The notes under the pieces: generated by a model | Databases searched by the model: none | Told to the model about the DNA's origin: nothing | The model's input: only the letters and a program-made list of their open reading frames with translations | Part shown: piece by piece, positions 8,950 to 16,676 of the stretch | Layout of the letters: every line of letters starts with the position of its first letter | Numbering within the stretch: the first letter of the stretch is position 1 | DNA from: Chryseobacterium sp. c4a | GTDB taxonomy: Bacteria; Bacteroidota; Bacteroidia; Flavobacteriales; Weeksellaceae | Direction: 5' to 3' | DNA: 64,000 bases | Assembly (NCBI RefSeq): GCF_009900745.1 | Contig: NZ_WXVU01000002.1 | Coordinates: 248,001-312,000 of the forward strand | Translations under genes and position numbers: made by a program

Positions 8950-9822
8950 ATGAAGAATATTTTCATAGCGATACTGCTTGCAGGTTTTTGTTCATTAAGT
9001 GCACAGAACTTTAAAGCGTATCAGTTTTATGATCAAAAAGGAAAAGAGCTAAAGACTGATAAACTGGTGAAAGAATTGGCAGAATATGATGTTGTTTTCT
9101 TTGGAGAAAATCATAACAGCTCTATTAATCACTGGCTTCAACTCAAAATTACTGAAGCTTTGTATGAAAAGAAAAACGGAAAGCTTATCCTGGGAGCTGA
9201 AATGTTTGAAAGAGATAATCAAGCTCAGCTTAATCAATACCTGAATGGGAAATTGGATGCCAAAGCATTTAAAGATTCTGCCCGTTTATGGAATAACTAT
9301 GCAACAGACTATAAGCCTTTAGTAGATTTTGCTAAAAATAAAAAACTCAATTTCATAGCAACGAATATTCCAAGAAGATATGCTTCACAAACAGCAAAAG
9401 AAGGATTGGAGTCTTTGAATAACCTAAGCGATAAAGAAAAATCCTACATAGCCCAGTTACCTATCAAAGTAACATTAGATACTCCGGGATATCCGGAAAT
9501 GAAGGCAATGATGGGCGATCATGCAGAAGGAACAAAAGTGATGAATTTTATCTCAGCACAAGCAACAAAGGATGCTACCATGGCGGAATCTATTCTGAAA
9601 AATATACAGGCAGGAAAGACCTTTATTCATTATAACGGTAATTATCACAGTAAAGAATTTGGCGGAACCTATTGGTATATCAAACAGAAAAATCCAAATC
9701 TTAAAATGGCTGTAATCTCTGTTTTTGAATCAGAAGATCCGGAATTGAAAGTTCCTTCAAAAGATTATATTCCAACAGAATTCAATCTGATTATTCCAAG
9801 TGATATGACAAAGACTTTTTAA
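8950..9822 (+). CDS. ChaN family heme-binding protein
   Basis: A 290-residue exported protein (signal peptide to about LSAQ, residue 19) of the ChaN/DUF399 family. ChaN of Campylobacter is an iron-regulated lipoprotein that binds heme. Visible family features are VVFFGENHNSSINHWLQL (around residues 48-65), a metal-dependent-like GEMF region (LGAEMFERDNQ) and the C-terminal IHYNGNYHSKEFGG with paired His. No lipobox is present, unlike classical ChaN. It lies 145 bases after the heme operon terminator, so it is a separate unit that still belongs to the heme locus by function. No Fur-like box like those at 815 and 1101 was found before it. Confidence 0.75.
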   Translation: MKNIFIAILLAGFCSLSAQNFKAYQFYDQKGKELKTDKLVKELAEYDVVFFGENHNSSINHWLQLKITEALYEKKNGKLILGAEMFERDNQAQLNQYLNGKLDAKAFKDSARLWNNYATDYKPLVDFAKNKKLNFIATNIPRRYASQTAKEGLESLNNLSDKEKSYIAQLPIKVTLDTPGYPEMKAMMGDHAEGTKVMNFISAQATKDATMAESILKNIQAGKTFIHYNGNYHSKEFGGTYWYIKQKNPNLKMAVISVFESEDPELKVPSKDYIPTEFNLIIPSDMTKTF

Positions 9823-9876
9823 TGCTTTTATCTCACGCAGATCCTGCGGATTACGTAGATTTTTGAAACAGCATCT

Positions 9877-9944
9877 TTGTCATTCTGTAAGAATCTAAAT
9901 TTTAAATTTATCTTTGCTTTGTTGAGACTCCTGCGGAATGACAA
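9877..9944. repeat. Short inverted repeat, MITE/REP-like
   Basis: The arms TTGTCATTCTGTAAGAATCT (9877-9896) and GACTCCTGCGGAATGACAA (9926-9944) are imperfect inverses of each other. Repeats ending in TTGTCATTC...GAATGACAA recur as dispersed elements in flavobacterial genomes from general knowledge. The surrounding gap (9823-10080) holds no gene. Confidence 0.55.
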
Positions 9945-10034
9945 GGCAGTGGATAGTTTACTGACTTGATGAAGAATAGACGGGAAAGTTTATGTTTCTC
10001 GAAAATCTCAGATACAGATAACTTCGAAAAATGG

Positions 10035-10060
10035 AAAACACGGATAACCTCCGTGTTTTT
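10035..10060. terminator. Bidirectional terminator
   Basis: The arms AAAACACGG and CCGTGTTTT surround a 7-base loop with A and T runs on both sides. It lies 20 bases beyond the stop of the reverse-strand peptide gene and could also end transcripts entering from the left. Confidence 0.7.
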
Positions 10061-10080
10061 ATGCTTATTATATCCTCTGA

Positions 10081-10302
10081 TTAATGCTTGTGAGGAATGA
10101 TCGTATCCAATATGTTATGGATTCCATTTTGAAGATTAACAGGAAATCTAGACATTTCTTCTTCCATTTTTCTCATTTCAGCATCAAATCTTTCACGGAT
10201 GTTATTAAAATCATCAGCAAGATTACCTCCTGTAACAAGTTTTAGTTCTTTAGATGATAGCTTTTTAAAGCTAAGATCTGATTTTGTTTTAATTGGGTTC
10301 AT
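10081..10302 (-). CDS. Double-glycine leader peptide (bacteriocin-like)
   Basis: A 73-residue peptide whose first 26 residues end in KELKLVTGG, the double-glycine leader of the flavobacterial bacteriocin-like/natural-product precursor type, cleaved in known systems by C39 peptidase transporters. The remaining 47 residues are highly charged, helix-prone and lack Cys. The start at 10302 is preferred over an upstream ATG at 10332, because that codon overlaps the reverse-strand promoter box TAAATTTG (10330-10337), too close to the transcription start. No transporter or maturation gene lies nearby, so the function is unknown. Confidence 0.7.
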   Translation of the reverse strand: MNPIKTKSDLSFKKLSSKELKLVTGGNLADDFNNIRERFDAEMRKMEEEMSRFPVNLQNGIHNILDTIIPHKH

Positions 10303-10684
10303 AATTGAATATTTTAATGGTTTGTTAATCAAATTTAAATGTTTTTCAATTAATAATGAAATAATTATTTTTTATTGTTATTGTATCATAGATTGTTCTT
10401 TAGAAGGTTAGGTTTTAAATGAACTATTTTTTTATCATCTTGCAGATGACGCAGATTGTAAGGGTTTAAAATGAGATCTACAAAAATAAAAAGCATAACC
10501 ATATCAAATTCAATAAGAACGGGCTTTTGCCAAAACTTAAGAATTGAAATACGAATAGAGAATTAATGATTCACAGTAACTACAAGCTTCCAGCCTCCTT
10601 CTTTTGCCTTCCTTTCCTAAAATCCGAACATTATAATCCATCTTTACTCTACAATCTTTACCTTTGTACTATATTCCAGTTTGT
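10303..10684. other. Intergenic region with promoters and repeat remnants
   Basis: No gene is seen. It holds the reverse-strand promoter box for the double-glycine peptide (10330-10337), a remnant GGGCTTTTGCCAAAAC near 10533 resembling the GGCTTTAGCCAAAACC part of the repeats at 59233 and 61935, the string AAGCTTCCAGCCTCC at 10586-10600 similar to strings near 47151, and the promoter for the next gene. Confidence 0.5.
10659..10666 (+). promoter_or_regulatory. -7 box TACCTTTG that decides the next start
   Basis: This Bacteroidetes -7 box overlaps a possible TTG start at 10664, so translation must begin at the ATG at 10685 instead, leaving a leader of only about 10-15 bases. Confidence 0.65.
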
Positions 10685-11314
10685 ATGAAAAAAATATCCA
10701 TTCTATTTATACTTTTTGCAGTATTGCTTAATGCACAGAAACTCACTCCCACAGAACTGTCTATTATCAATGAAGGAGATGTAAACTCTGCTTTACCAAT
10801 CTATCAGACTACCGATGCGCATCAGCATAAAACATTGTTGAGCCTTTCTTCAGAAATCAATCCAACAGATCCTAATACAGCTGTTTTGGTGAAAAGAATG
10901 AAAGAATCACTTCTTACAACCGATGGTGGAGTAGGAATAGCTGCCCCGCAGGTGGGAATCAACAGAAAAGTGATCTGGGTACAGCGTTTTGATAAAGAAG
11001 GAACACCTTTAGAATATTTCATCAATCCGGTAATTGTTTGGAGATCCGATTTACAGAACCTTGGGCCTGAAGGAGACTTGTCAATTCCTGATTTCAGGGA
11101 TCAGTTTTACAGAAGTAAAGTGATTCAATTGGAATATGTAGATTTGAAAGGGCAAAAATATTCAGAAGTAGTAGAAGGATTTACAGCCGTTATTTTCCAA
11201 CACGAAATTGATCATCTTTTCGGAATTTTGATCTCTGATAAAAAAGAAAAAGAGAAAAACGATTCCTATAAAAAAGTAGACGCTTACCAGAAAAGTGATC
11301 TGAATAAAAGATAG
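10685..11314 (+). CDS. Exported peptide-deformylase-like protein with altered metal site
   Basis: A 209-residue protein with a signal peptide (MKKISILFILFAVLLNAQ) followed by a peptide deformylase fold. Motif 1 is GVGIAAPQ (82-89) and motif 3 is QHEIDHLFG (172-180), both canonical. Motif 2, normally EGCLS with a metal-binding Cys, reads EGDLS here, with Asp131 in the Cys position. Ordinary deformylases act in the cytoplasm on nascent chains; this one appears to be exported. It may use a His-His-Asp metal site on another substrate, or be inactive. The C-terminal 25 residues are Lys-rich. Confidence 0.75.
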   Translation: MKKISILFILFAVLLNAQKLTPTELSIINEGDVNSALPIYQTTDAHQHKTLLSLSSEINPTDPNTAVLVKRMKESLLTTDGGVGIAAPQVGINRKVIWVQRFDKEGTPLEYFINPVIVWRSDLQNLGPEGDLSIPDFRDQFYRSKVIQLEYVDLKGQKYSEVVEGFTAVIFQHEIDHLFGILISDKKEKEKNDSYKKVDAYQKSDLNKR

Positions 11315-11341
11315 ATTCCAGATCATATAATAAGTCCTATA

Positions 11342-11375
11342 AAAAAGGTTACAGCACAATGCTGTAACCTTTTTT
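11342..11375. terminator. Bidirectional terminator between convergent genes
   Basis: A perfect 9-bp stem, GGTTACAGC (11347-11355) and GCTGTAACC (11361-11369), is flanked by A and T runs. It serves both the deformylase-like gene and the chitinase gene. Confidence 0.85.
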
Positions 11376-11376
11376 A

Positions 11377-12267
11377 TTAATTACCAAATGGTTTTTGAGT
11401 ATTGCAACTAATGTTTTGTCCGGGATCTACTCCAAAGTATTTACAAAAATAGAGGTAGTATTCATAGCGGTATTTTGTTTTGGGCTGTATCGTAGACTGT
11501 CCGCATTCAATCCCTCCATTGATAATATTTACAGTCGTTCCAAAACCAGGGATTCTTCCGCTTTCTGTATCTTTTTCTGTAGGCTGCCATTTTCCAATCA
11601 TCACATCATGACAAGAAGGTTTAGGGAATTGAGGGGTCATCCAGAACCAGATGGCAGAGGCAAAAGATAAAACATTGTTTTCAGCCAAAAGTCCGGGGTT
11701 TTTTAAAAGCATATTTTTATCACCAAACCACGCTTCACTAAACTGTCCGTAGTTGTAATTCCAGCTCAGCTGTTTAGGGCCACGACCGTAATAAGCTTGC
11801 CCTGCAACCGGTGGATAGTTTATCTTAGAAGCATCAGAATAATTATTACCATTTCCCTTATTATTTTCTTCGATAAAATAAAGTCCCCATTTATAGTAAC
11901 CTCCCGGAGCATCATCCCAGCCACCGCTTGTTTCCTGAGCGATATTGGCCAGAAAGGCAGAAAGCTCCCTCTTCTGATCTTCCAGAGTTCCTTCATTCAG
12001 AAAATTAGGGAAGTGGGCAGCCGCTTTTATAAATGCCTGATAGGAATAAAAATCCTGATGATTGGTATTTTTTCCTTGGATATTATTCCTGTTGGGGAAT
12101 AAAAAGTTCCAGGTTTTAGCATTTATAAGCAGGTTAATACGTGTTGCTGTTTTAGTATCATTAATCTGTTCCAAAGGATTTTCCTTCTGTGGCGATTGTG
12201 CACAAGACCGGTTGTAAGAAGTCAAAAAAAGACTAAAGGAAAGTATTATGAATGGTAGTGTCTTCAT
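11377..12267 (-). CDS. GH19 family chitinase, exported
   Basis: A 296-residue secreted glycoside hydrolase family 19 enzyme that would cleave chitin or related polymers. A signal peptide ends near SCAQ (residue 24). The catalytic core has FLANIAQETSGGW with general acid Glu112, a second acidic residue in GLYFIEEN (133/134), the AYYGRGPKQLSWNYNYG substrate cleft and a closing IINGGIECG. No carbohydrate-binding module is present; the length is that of a single GH19 domain. A reverse-strand -7 box CAAATTTA lies at 12349-12356. It is a single gene, convergent with the deformylase-like gene. Confidence 0.88.
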   Translation of the reverse strand: MKTLPFIILSFSLFLTSYNRSCAQSPQKENPLEQINDTKTATRINLLINAKTWNFLFPNRNNIQGKNTNHQDFYSYQAFIKAAAHFPNFLNEGTLEDQKRELSAFLANIAQETSGGWDDAPGGYYKWGLYFIEENNKGNGNNYSDASKINYPPVAGQAYYGRGPKQLSWNYNYGQFSEAWFGDKNMLLKNPGLLAENNVLSFASAIWFWMTPQFPKPSCHDVMIGKWQPTEKDTESGRIPGFGTTVNIINGGIECGQSTIQPKTKYRYEYYLYFCKYFGVDPGQNISCNTQKPFGN

Positions 12268-12348
12268 TATTTAATGATATTTGGTACTTTTCAGGTATCT
12301 TAAAACAAAATCTTCACCATTTTTATAAGTATTAAAGTATAACCTTCA

Positions 12349-12356
12349 CAAATTTA
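12349..12356 (-). promoter_or_regulatory. -7 box of the chitinase gene
   Basis: TAAATTTG on the reverse strand, about 80 bases upstream of the chitinase start. Confidence 0.45.
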
Positions 12357-12408
12357 GTATTAAAATATATTCAATAACCTGTATTCATCAGCGAAAATCT
12401 GTAGTAAA

Positions 12409-12443
12409 AAATGAGCTGTTTTTATTTCAAAAACAGCTCATTT
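12409..12443 (-). terminator. Terminator of the ohr operon
   Basis: A perfect 15-bp stem, AAATGAGCTGTTTTT and AAAAACAGCTCATTT, around a 5-base loop, lying just beyond the ohr stop on the reverse strand and followed there by further T residues. Confidence 0.85.
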
Positions 12444-12468
12444 CAAATATAATTATAAAAAAATTGGA

Positions 12469-12894
12469 TTAATCATCATTGGTGACAGAAAGTTTCACCT
12501 CAATATTATTTCTTGTTGCATTAGAATAAGGACAAATTTGGTGTGCTTTTTCCGTTAAAGCCTGTGCTTCCTCAATAGAAACTCCAGGGATATTAACATC
12601 CAGTTCTACAGCCAATCCAAAACCTCCGTTTTCAATCTGTCCTATGCTTACCTGAGCTGTTACCGTTGTTTCGCCGGTTTTTACTTTACCTAAGCTGATC
12701 ACTCTGTTTAATGCACTGTCGAAACATGCAGAATATCCCGCTGCAAAAAGCATTTCCGGGTTGGTGAAGTTATCATTAGCTCCTCCTAACGCTTTGGGCA
12801 TTTTTACTTCAAGATCCAATACTCCGTTTTCACTTTTTACGTGGCCATTTCTTCCGCCAGTAGCAGTAACTTTTGTTGTATATAGCGTTTTCAT
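12469..12894 (-). CDS. ohr: Organic hydroperoxide resistance protein
   Basis: A 141-residue OsmC/Ohr-fold thiol peroxidase that reduces organic hydroperoxides. The two redox Cys are Cys57 in YSACFDSAL and Cys121 in HQICPYSNATR, both in the expected Ohr contexts. NPEMLFAAGYSACF and the N-terminal LYTTKVTATGGRNGHV are also family hallmarks, and the length fits. The start overlaps the ohrR stop (ATGA), so the two are translated together, and ohr is the last gene before a strong terminator. Confidence 0.95.
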   Translation of the reverse strand: MKTLYTTKVTATGGRNGHVKSENGVLDLEVKMPKALGGANDNFTNPEMLFAAGYSACFDSALNRVISLGKVKTGETTVTAQVSIGQIENGGFGLAVELDVNIPGVSIEEAQALTEKAHQICPYSNATRNNIEVKLSVTNDD

Positions 12895-13328
12895 TTATTT
12901 TCTATTTTGTTTAATATTTTTAAAACTGTTTCTTTAAGTTCCAGCAGTTCTTCAGGTTGTATCCCAATTTTTTCCTGGATTTTGCCCGGAATTTCGCAGG
13001 CCTTTTTTTGAAGCTGTTTTCCGGCTTCGTCTAAAAATACTTCAACAACTCTCTCGTCCTCTTTTTTGCGTTTTCTTGTAATAAACCCTTTGGCTTCCAG
13101 TCTTTTCAAAAGAGGAGTAAGTGTTCCACTATCCAGAAAAAGTTTGTCACCAATATGGCTCACAGTAAGCCCGTCACCATTCCATAATACCATCATTACA
13201 AGGTATTGTGGGTAAGTGATATCCAGCTCATCAAGAAAAGGACGGTATAATCCGGTGATTTCCTTGGCGATTACATATAACGGGAAACAGATCTGATTTT
13301 CTAGTTTGGGTGTATTTGAAAGTTCCAT
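12891..13328 (-). CDS. ohrR: MarR family peroxide sensor OhrR
   Basis: A 145-residue winged-helix repressor. The N-terminal QICFPLYVIAKEI carries Cys14 at the position of the peroxide-sensing Cys of OhrR, followed by the MarR DNA-binding part (TVSHIGDKLFLDSGTLTPLLKRLEAKGFITRKR in the 55-87 region, quoted in part) and the wing DERVVEV. Oxidation of the Cys releases the repressor in known systems. It sits between the nitroreductase gene and ohr in one operon, and a matching operator lies at 14059-14086 before the first gene, so the operon is probably autoregulated. Confidence 0.92.
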   Translation of the reverse strand: MELSNTPKLENQICFPLYVIAKEITGLYRPFLDELDITYPQYLVMMVLWNGDGLTVSHIGDKLFLDSGTLTPLLKRLEAKGFITRKRKKEDERVVEVFLDEAGKQLQKKACEIPGKIQEKIGIQPEELLELKETVLKILNKIENK

Positions 13329-13358
13329 AAGATTAAGTACGAAAGATTCGTGAAGGTA

Positions 13359-13991
13359 TTACTTTTTAATGATAAATTCATCCATTGGAACACGGACTTT
13401 TTTCATAGAAGAGAGCCAGTCATTGGCTTCGTCACGGTATCCAAGATATAAAAGACTTACACTTTTTAAGCCTAATTCTTTTAATCCCAGAACTTCATCC
13501 ACCGCTTCATTACTGAATCCTTCTGCCGGAGTACTGTCGATTTTAAGTTCTGCAGCCTGAGCAAGAGCAATTCCTAAAGCAATATAAGTTTGGCGGGCAG
13601 TGTGTGCAAAGTGTTGTTCAGGAGTCTGTGCCCCATACATTTCCTTGATTTTATCTGTGTAGCTTCCAAAACGTCCTCTTGGAAGATCTCTTACATCGGT
13701 ATGGTGGTCATATACTTTATCTATTTTCTCATTAGAATAGCTGTCCCATGCGGCAAAAACCAAAACATGTGAAGAATCTCTCATCACTTCAGGGTTTAAA
13801 GCTCCTGCAACCATTTTTTCTTTTAATTCCTGATTTTCAACTACGATAATACGGAAAGGTTGTAATCCTGATGAAGTAGGAGCCAGCCTCGCTGCTTCCA
13901 GAATCGTGTTTAAATCTTCGTTTGATACTTTTTTTGTTGGGTCATAAGCTTTTACAGCATGTCTCCAGTTCAGGTTTTCTATTAATGACAT
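13359..13991 (-). CDS. NAD(P)H-dependent nitroreductase family protein
   Basis: A 210-residue flavoenzyme of the NfsB-like nitroreductase family. FMN-binding features are the N-terminal RHAVKAYDP and the APTSSGLQPFRIIVVEN stretch (around residues 36-53); the C-terminal LLYLGYRDEAN is also typical. It is the first gene of a nitroreductase-ohrR-ohr operon, 30 bases upstream of ohrR. This placement suggests it is induced by organic peroxides, perhaps to deal with reactive electrophiles; the true substrate cannot be read from sequence. Confidence 0.88.
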   Translation of the reverse strand: MSLIENLNWRHAVKAYDPTKKVSNEDLNTILEAARLAPTSSGLQPFRIIVVENQELKEKMVAGALNPEVMRDSSHVLVFAAWDSYSNEKIDKVYDHHTDVRDLPRGRFGSYTDKIKEMYGAQTPEQHFAHTARQTYIALGIALAQAAELKIDSTPAEGFSNEAVDEVLGLKELGLKSVSLLYLGYRDEANDWLSSMKKVRVPMDEFIIKK

Positions 13992-14047
13992 TTTTTATTT
14001 TAAATTATTAAGTAATTATTTATTTCTTTTGTGATCAATTATCTATG

Positions 14048-14077
14048 CAAATATATAGACAATTAAATTGTGTGCAA
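14048..14077 (-). promoter_or_regulatory. Promoter of the nitroreductase-ohrR-ohr operon
   Basis: On the reverse strand, TTG (14077-14075), a 19-base spacer and TATATTTG (14055-14048) fit the Bacteroidetes consensus exactly. The first gene starts 57 bases downstream. Confidence 0.75.
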
Positions 14078-14086
14078 TTTAATTTT
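14059..14086. promoter_or_regulatory. Probable OhrR operator
   Basis: A perfect inverted repeat, AATTAAATTG (14061-14070) and CAATTTAATT (14075-14084), with a 4-base spacer. Its left half contains ACAATTAAATTGT (14059-14071), itself a palindrome resembling the core of the Bacillus subtilis OhrR operator. It covers the -33 element of the operon's promoter. Confidence 0.75.
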
Positions 14087-14214
14087 GAAAGATTTTATTG
14101 ATGATGATTATTTATTTTATAAAATGAATCGATTCTTATATTTTCAACATGATTCGGATTTTTTTCCATCATAGAGATTCCAATCTTTGCCATAGAATTT
14201 TAAAATTAAAAACA

Positions 14215-14967
14215 ATGCAGAGATTTAAAAACAAAACAGCAATTATTACAGGAGGAACAAATGGGATGGGGCTAGCAACCGCTCAGAAGTTTATTGAAGA
14301 AGGAGGGCGTGTAATTATTACGGGTAGAAGTGAAAATACTATTCATAAAGCTTTGAAACAGTTAGGGGAGAATGCTTTTGGAATTGTTTCTGATGCAGGA
14401 AATATGAGAGATTTATTGCGTTTACAAGAAGAAGTAAAGCAATACACCGCACAAATTGATGTTATTTTTGCGAATGCAGGGTATGGGAAATTTGCTCCGG
14501 TTGAAAACGTTGATGAGAATCATTTTGATGAACTGTTTAATGTATTGGTAAAAGGCCCTTTTTTTACCGTTCAGCAATTGCTGCCATTAATGAAATCAGG
14601 GAGTTCAGTGATTTTTAATACTTCTGTTGCTACAGAAATTGCGATGAACAGCTTTTCTGTATATTCTGCAGCAAAGTCTGCAGTACAGTCCTTTATAAAA
14701 ACGTTTGCATTAGAGTTAACAGAACGTGGAATTCGGGTGAATGGAGTGAGTCCGGGGCATATTAAAACTAATATTTTCAATAATACAGGATTAGCTTCTG
14801 ACCAAATTGAAGCTGCCGTTGAGAATATTATTCCAACCATCCCATTCAGAAGACAGGGAGATCCGGAGGAAATTGCGAATACGGTTTTTTTCCTGGCTTC
14901 AGAAGAAGCATCCTATATTCATGGTGCAGAGATCAAAGTGGATGCCGGAATTTCTGTAATAAGATAA
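14215..14967 (+). CDS. SDR family oxidoreductase
   Basis: A 250-residue classical short-chain dehydrogenase/reductase. The cofactor loop is TGGTNGMG (12-19), followed by NAG in IFANAGYG, the catalytic Ser in NTSVATEIA and YSAAK with the active Tyr and Lys near residues 152-156, then PGHIKTN. The Arg after the second strand (ITGRSENT) hints at NADP(H). A longer reading from 14149 is less likely because its first 22 residues have no SDR character. It is divergent from the nitroreductase operon; the substrate is unknown. Confidence 0.87.
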   Translation: MQRFKNKTAIITGGTNGMGLATAQKFIEEGGRVIITGRSENTIHKALKQLGENAFGIVSDAGNMRDLLRLQEEVKQYTAQIDVIFANAGYGKFAPVENVDENHFDELFNVLVKGPFFTVQQLLPLMKSGSSVIFNTSVATEIAMNSFSVYSAAKSAVQSFIKTFALELTERGIRVNGVSPGHIKTNIFNNTGLASDQIEAAVENIIPTIPFRRQGDPEEIANTVFFLASEEASYIHGAEIKVDAGISVIR

Positions 14968-14988
14968 TAGATTGACTTTGGTAGAGGA

Positions 14989-15300
14989 TTATTTCACCTC
15001 ATTGATCTGTTTAACTATGTTGGTTTTATTTTCAACACCTATATTGTAGGTTTTCCCTTTTTTAAAACTGAGATTAGCCTTTTCAATCAATGTTTTATAA
15101 TCAGCAGACTTTTTTGAAATATAAAATACCTGAGCACTTATTCCAATGGCTACACGTACAACTTCTTCCGGTTTATCGGGATCTTCAAGGATATTGTTGA
15201 TGGTAGAATTATTATACCAGGTTAATTTCTGAGATTCAGAGTTAGAAGAACAGGATGTGATCATGATAAAGATTAATAATAAATAAGTCCAGGCTTTCAT
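14989..15300 (-). CDS. Small lipoprotein of unknown function
   Basis: A 103-residue protein with a lipoprotein signal peptide (lipobox MITSC, lipidated Cys17) and a mixed alpha/beta remainder rich in Asn and Lys. I recognise no family. It lies downstream of the protein-glutaminase gene on the same strand but is separated from it by that gene's terminator hairpin (15323-15355), so it probably has its own promoter or is read at a low level. It is convergent with the SDR gene. Confidence 0.65.
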   Translation of the reverse strand: MKAWTYLLLIFIMITSCSSNSESQKLTWYNNSTINNILEDPDKPEEVVRVAIGISAQVFYISKKSADYKTLIEKANLSFKKGKTYNIGVENKTNIVKQINEVK

Positions 15301-15322
15301 AATAATAAATTATAGAGTAAAA

Positions 15323-15355
15323 AGCTCCTGCAATATATAAATAAATGCAGGAGCT
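15323..15355 (-). terminator. Terminator of the protein-glutaminase gene
   Basis: A perfect 10-bp stem, AGCTCCTGCA (15323-15332) and TGCAGGAGCT (15346-15355), located 15 bases beyond the stop and followed by T residues on the reverse strand. Confidence 0.8.
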
Positions 15356-15369
15356 CTATAAAAAGTTAG

Positions 15370-16338
15370 TTAGAATCCGCAATGTGCTGTACTCGGTACA
15401 GGCGCTGAACAGCCGGAAAGTGCTGAGAACGCTGTCAATGTACAATTAGTATTTACCAGATTGTTATCATATAATAAAGATCCTGCCGGATTTCTGTAGT
15501 AAACATTTCCTGCTGTATTAGCATAGGAAGAAACCGAAGTTGATCCGCAAGTAGAATTGGTACATGCAGCTCTCCATGCAGTATCAGTGATTGGGCCTGT
15601 TGAAACCAAAGATGGATCTATAATTCTTTTTTCAACGACTCCTGAAGCATTTTTAAAGCTTACAAGAATAGCTACGTGATATACCCATGATACACAACAA
15701 GTGCCGGTAGAAGCTCTTAAATTACCATATACAAATTGTTTTTCACATTCATATCCGGCATTGTTTAAGATTTGTCTCATTTTGTGAGCTCTTGCGTAAC
15801 AACCGTCTACAGGATATCTGAAAGTAATACAAGGAGATGAGGCTGTAGAAGTTCCACAAGACTGATTTTTAATTTGAGTAAATAAGCTGTTTAATGTTGC
15901 CAAATCAGGAATCACACTAGCCAGTTTATTTGTAATCCCTTTTTCTGCTTTTACTTCTTTTGTTAAAGCTGATTTAAAGAAACGAATATCTTCCAATGTA
16001 GGGCTTTCTACCTTTGCAATTTCATTAGAATTAGATTTAAGAAAGATATGAACAGGAGATTCATTTTTTACCGCCTGGCTGATCATTGAAATATAAGCCT
16101 CATTCTCTTTAGTATCTTTAATTTCATAAGGCTGTGCAGAAAGAATAAAGGAAACTCTAAATTTCCCATCTTCTTTATCGATCCCTACTGGAACAGTTCT
16201 GCCATAATCTTTCATGGCAATTTCCTTAGATTGCGTATTCAAATTTTCCTGATTCGCATTAGAATCTGAACACGAGTTCATTGATAGTACGGATGCAAAT
16301 ACCATCAAGGATAGCAAAAATTTTTTCATAGTTTTCAT
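15370..16338 (-). CDS. Protein-glutaminase preproprotein
   Basis: A 322-residue preproenzyme closely resembling the protein-glutaminase of Chryseobacterium proteolyticum, which deamidates Gln side chains in proteins and releases ammonia. The likely mature part begins at Leu139 (LASVIPDLATLNS), giving 184 residues. Cys180, His221 and Asp241 fall at mature positions 42, 83 and 103, the known catalytic triad, in the contexts DGCYARAHKM, VYHVAIL and IIDPSL. Numerous further Cys can form disulfides. Residues 24-138 form the inhibitory propeptide. The N-terminus has a signal peptide with a lipobox-like MNSC. Met4 (start 16329) is an equally good start. An inverted repeat upstream may be an operator. 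Confidence 0.93.
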   Translation of the reverse strand: MKTMKKFLLSLMVFASVLSMNSCSDSNANQENLNTQSKEIAMKDYGRTVPVGIDKEDGKFRVSFILSAQPYEIKDTKENEAYISMISQAVKNESPVHIFLKSNSNEIAKVESPTLEDIRFFKSALTKEVKAEKGITNKLASVIPDLATLNSLFTQIKNQSCGTSTASSPCITFRYPVDGCYARAHKMRQILNNAGYECEKQFVYGNLRASTGTCCVSWVYHVAILVSFKNASGVVEKRIIDPSLVSTGPITDTAWRAACTNSTCGSTSVSSYANTAGNVYYRNPAGSLLYDNNLVNTNCTLTAFSALSGCSAPVPSTAHCGF

Positions 16339-16362
16339 ATTTTGGTGGTTAATGATTTTTAA

Positions 16363-16395
16363 ACTAAATAGTATTTTGTTTATTCACTATTTAGT
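16363..16395. promoter_or_regulatory. Inverted repeat upstream of protein-glutaminase
   Basis: ACTAAATAGT (16363-16372) and ACTATTTAGT (16386-16395) are exact inverse copies separated by 13 bases, and each is itself nearly palindromic. They lie 25-58 bases before the start codon, where a regulator would control transcription. No regulator is known. Confidence 0.5.
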
Positions 16396-16617
16396 GATAA
16401 TAAAATTATGAAAAATTAAAACATATGCAAGTATTTTTTCAAAAAAAATAAAATATCTATTAAATGTCTGCTAAAATGAGGGTTTATGTCTGCTCTGAAA
16501 TAAGAGGCTAAAAGCTCTTTGTTTTCAGAAATTATTAATTTTTGAATGTATTAAGAGAAGAGGGAACAGTTGCTTGAATAAGATATACTGGATCTGCCTC
16601 AATAAAAGCTAATAAAA

Positions 16618-16654
16618 AATCCCTATGCATCATAATTACAAATGCATAGGGATT
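16618..16654 (-). terminator. Terminator of lipB
   Basis: A perfect 13-bp stem, AATCCCTATGCAT (16618-16630) and ATGCATAGGGATT (16642-16654), 22 bases beyond the lipB stop with T residues following on the reverse strand. Confidence 0.85.
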
Positions 16655-16676
16655 ATATATTTTTAGTGTGTTGTGA

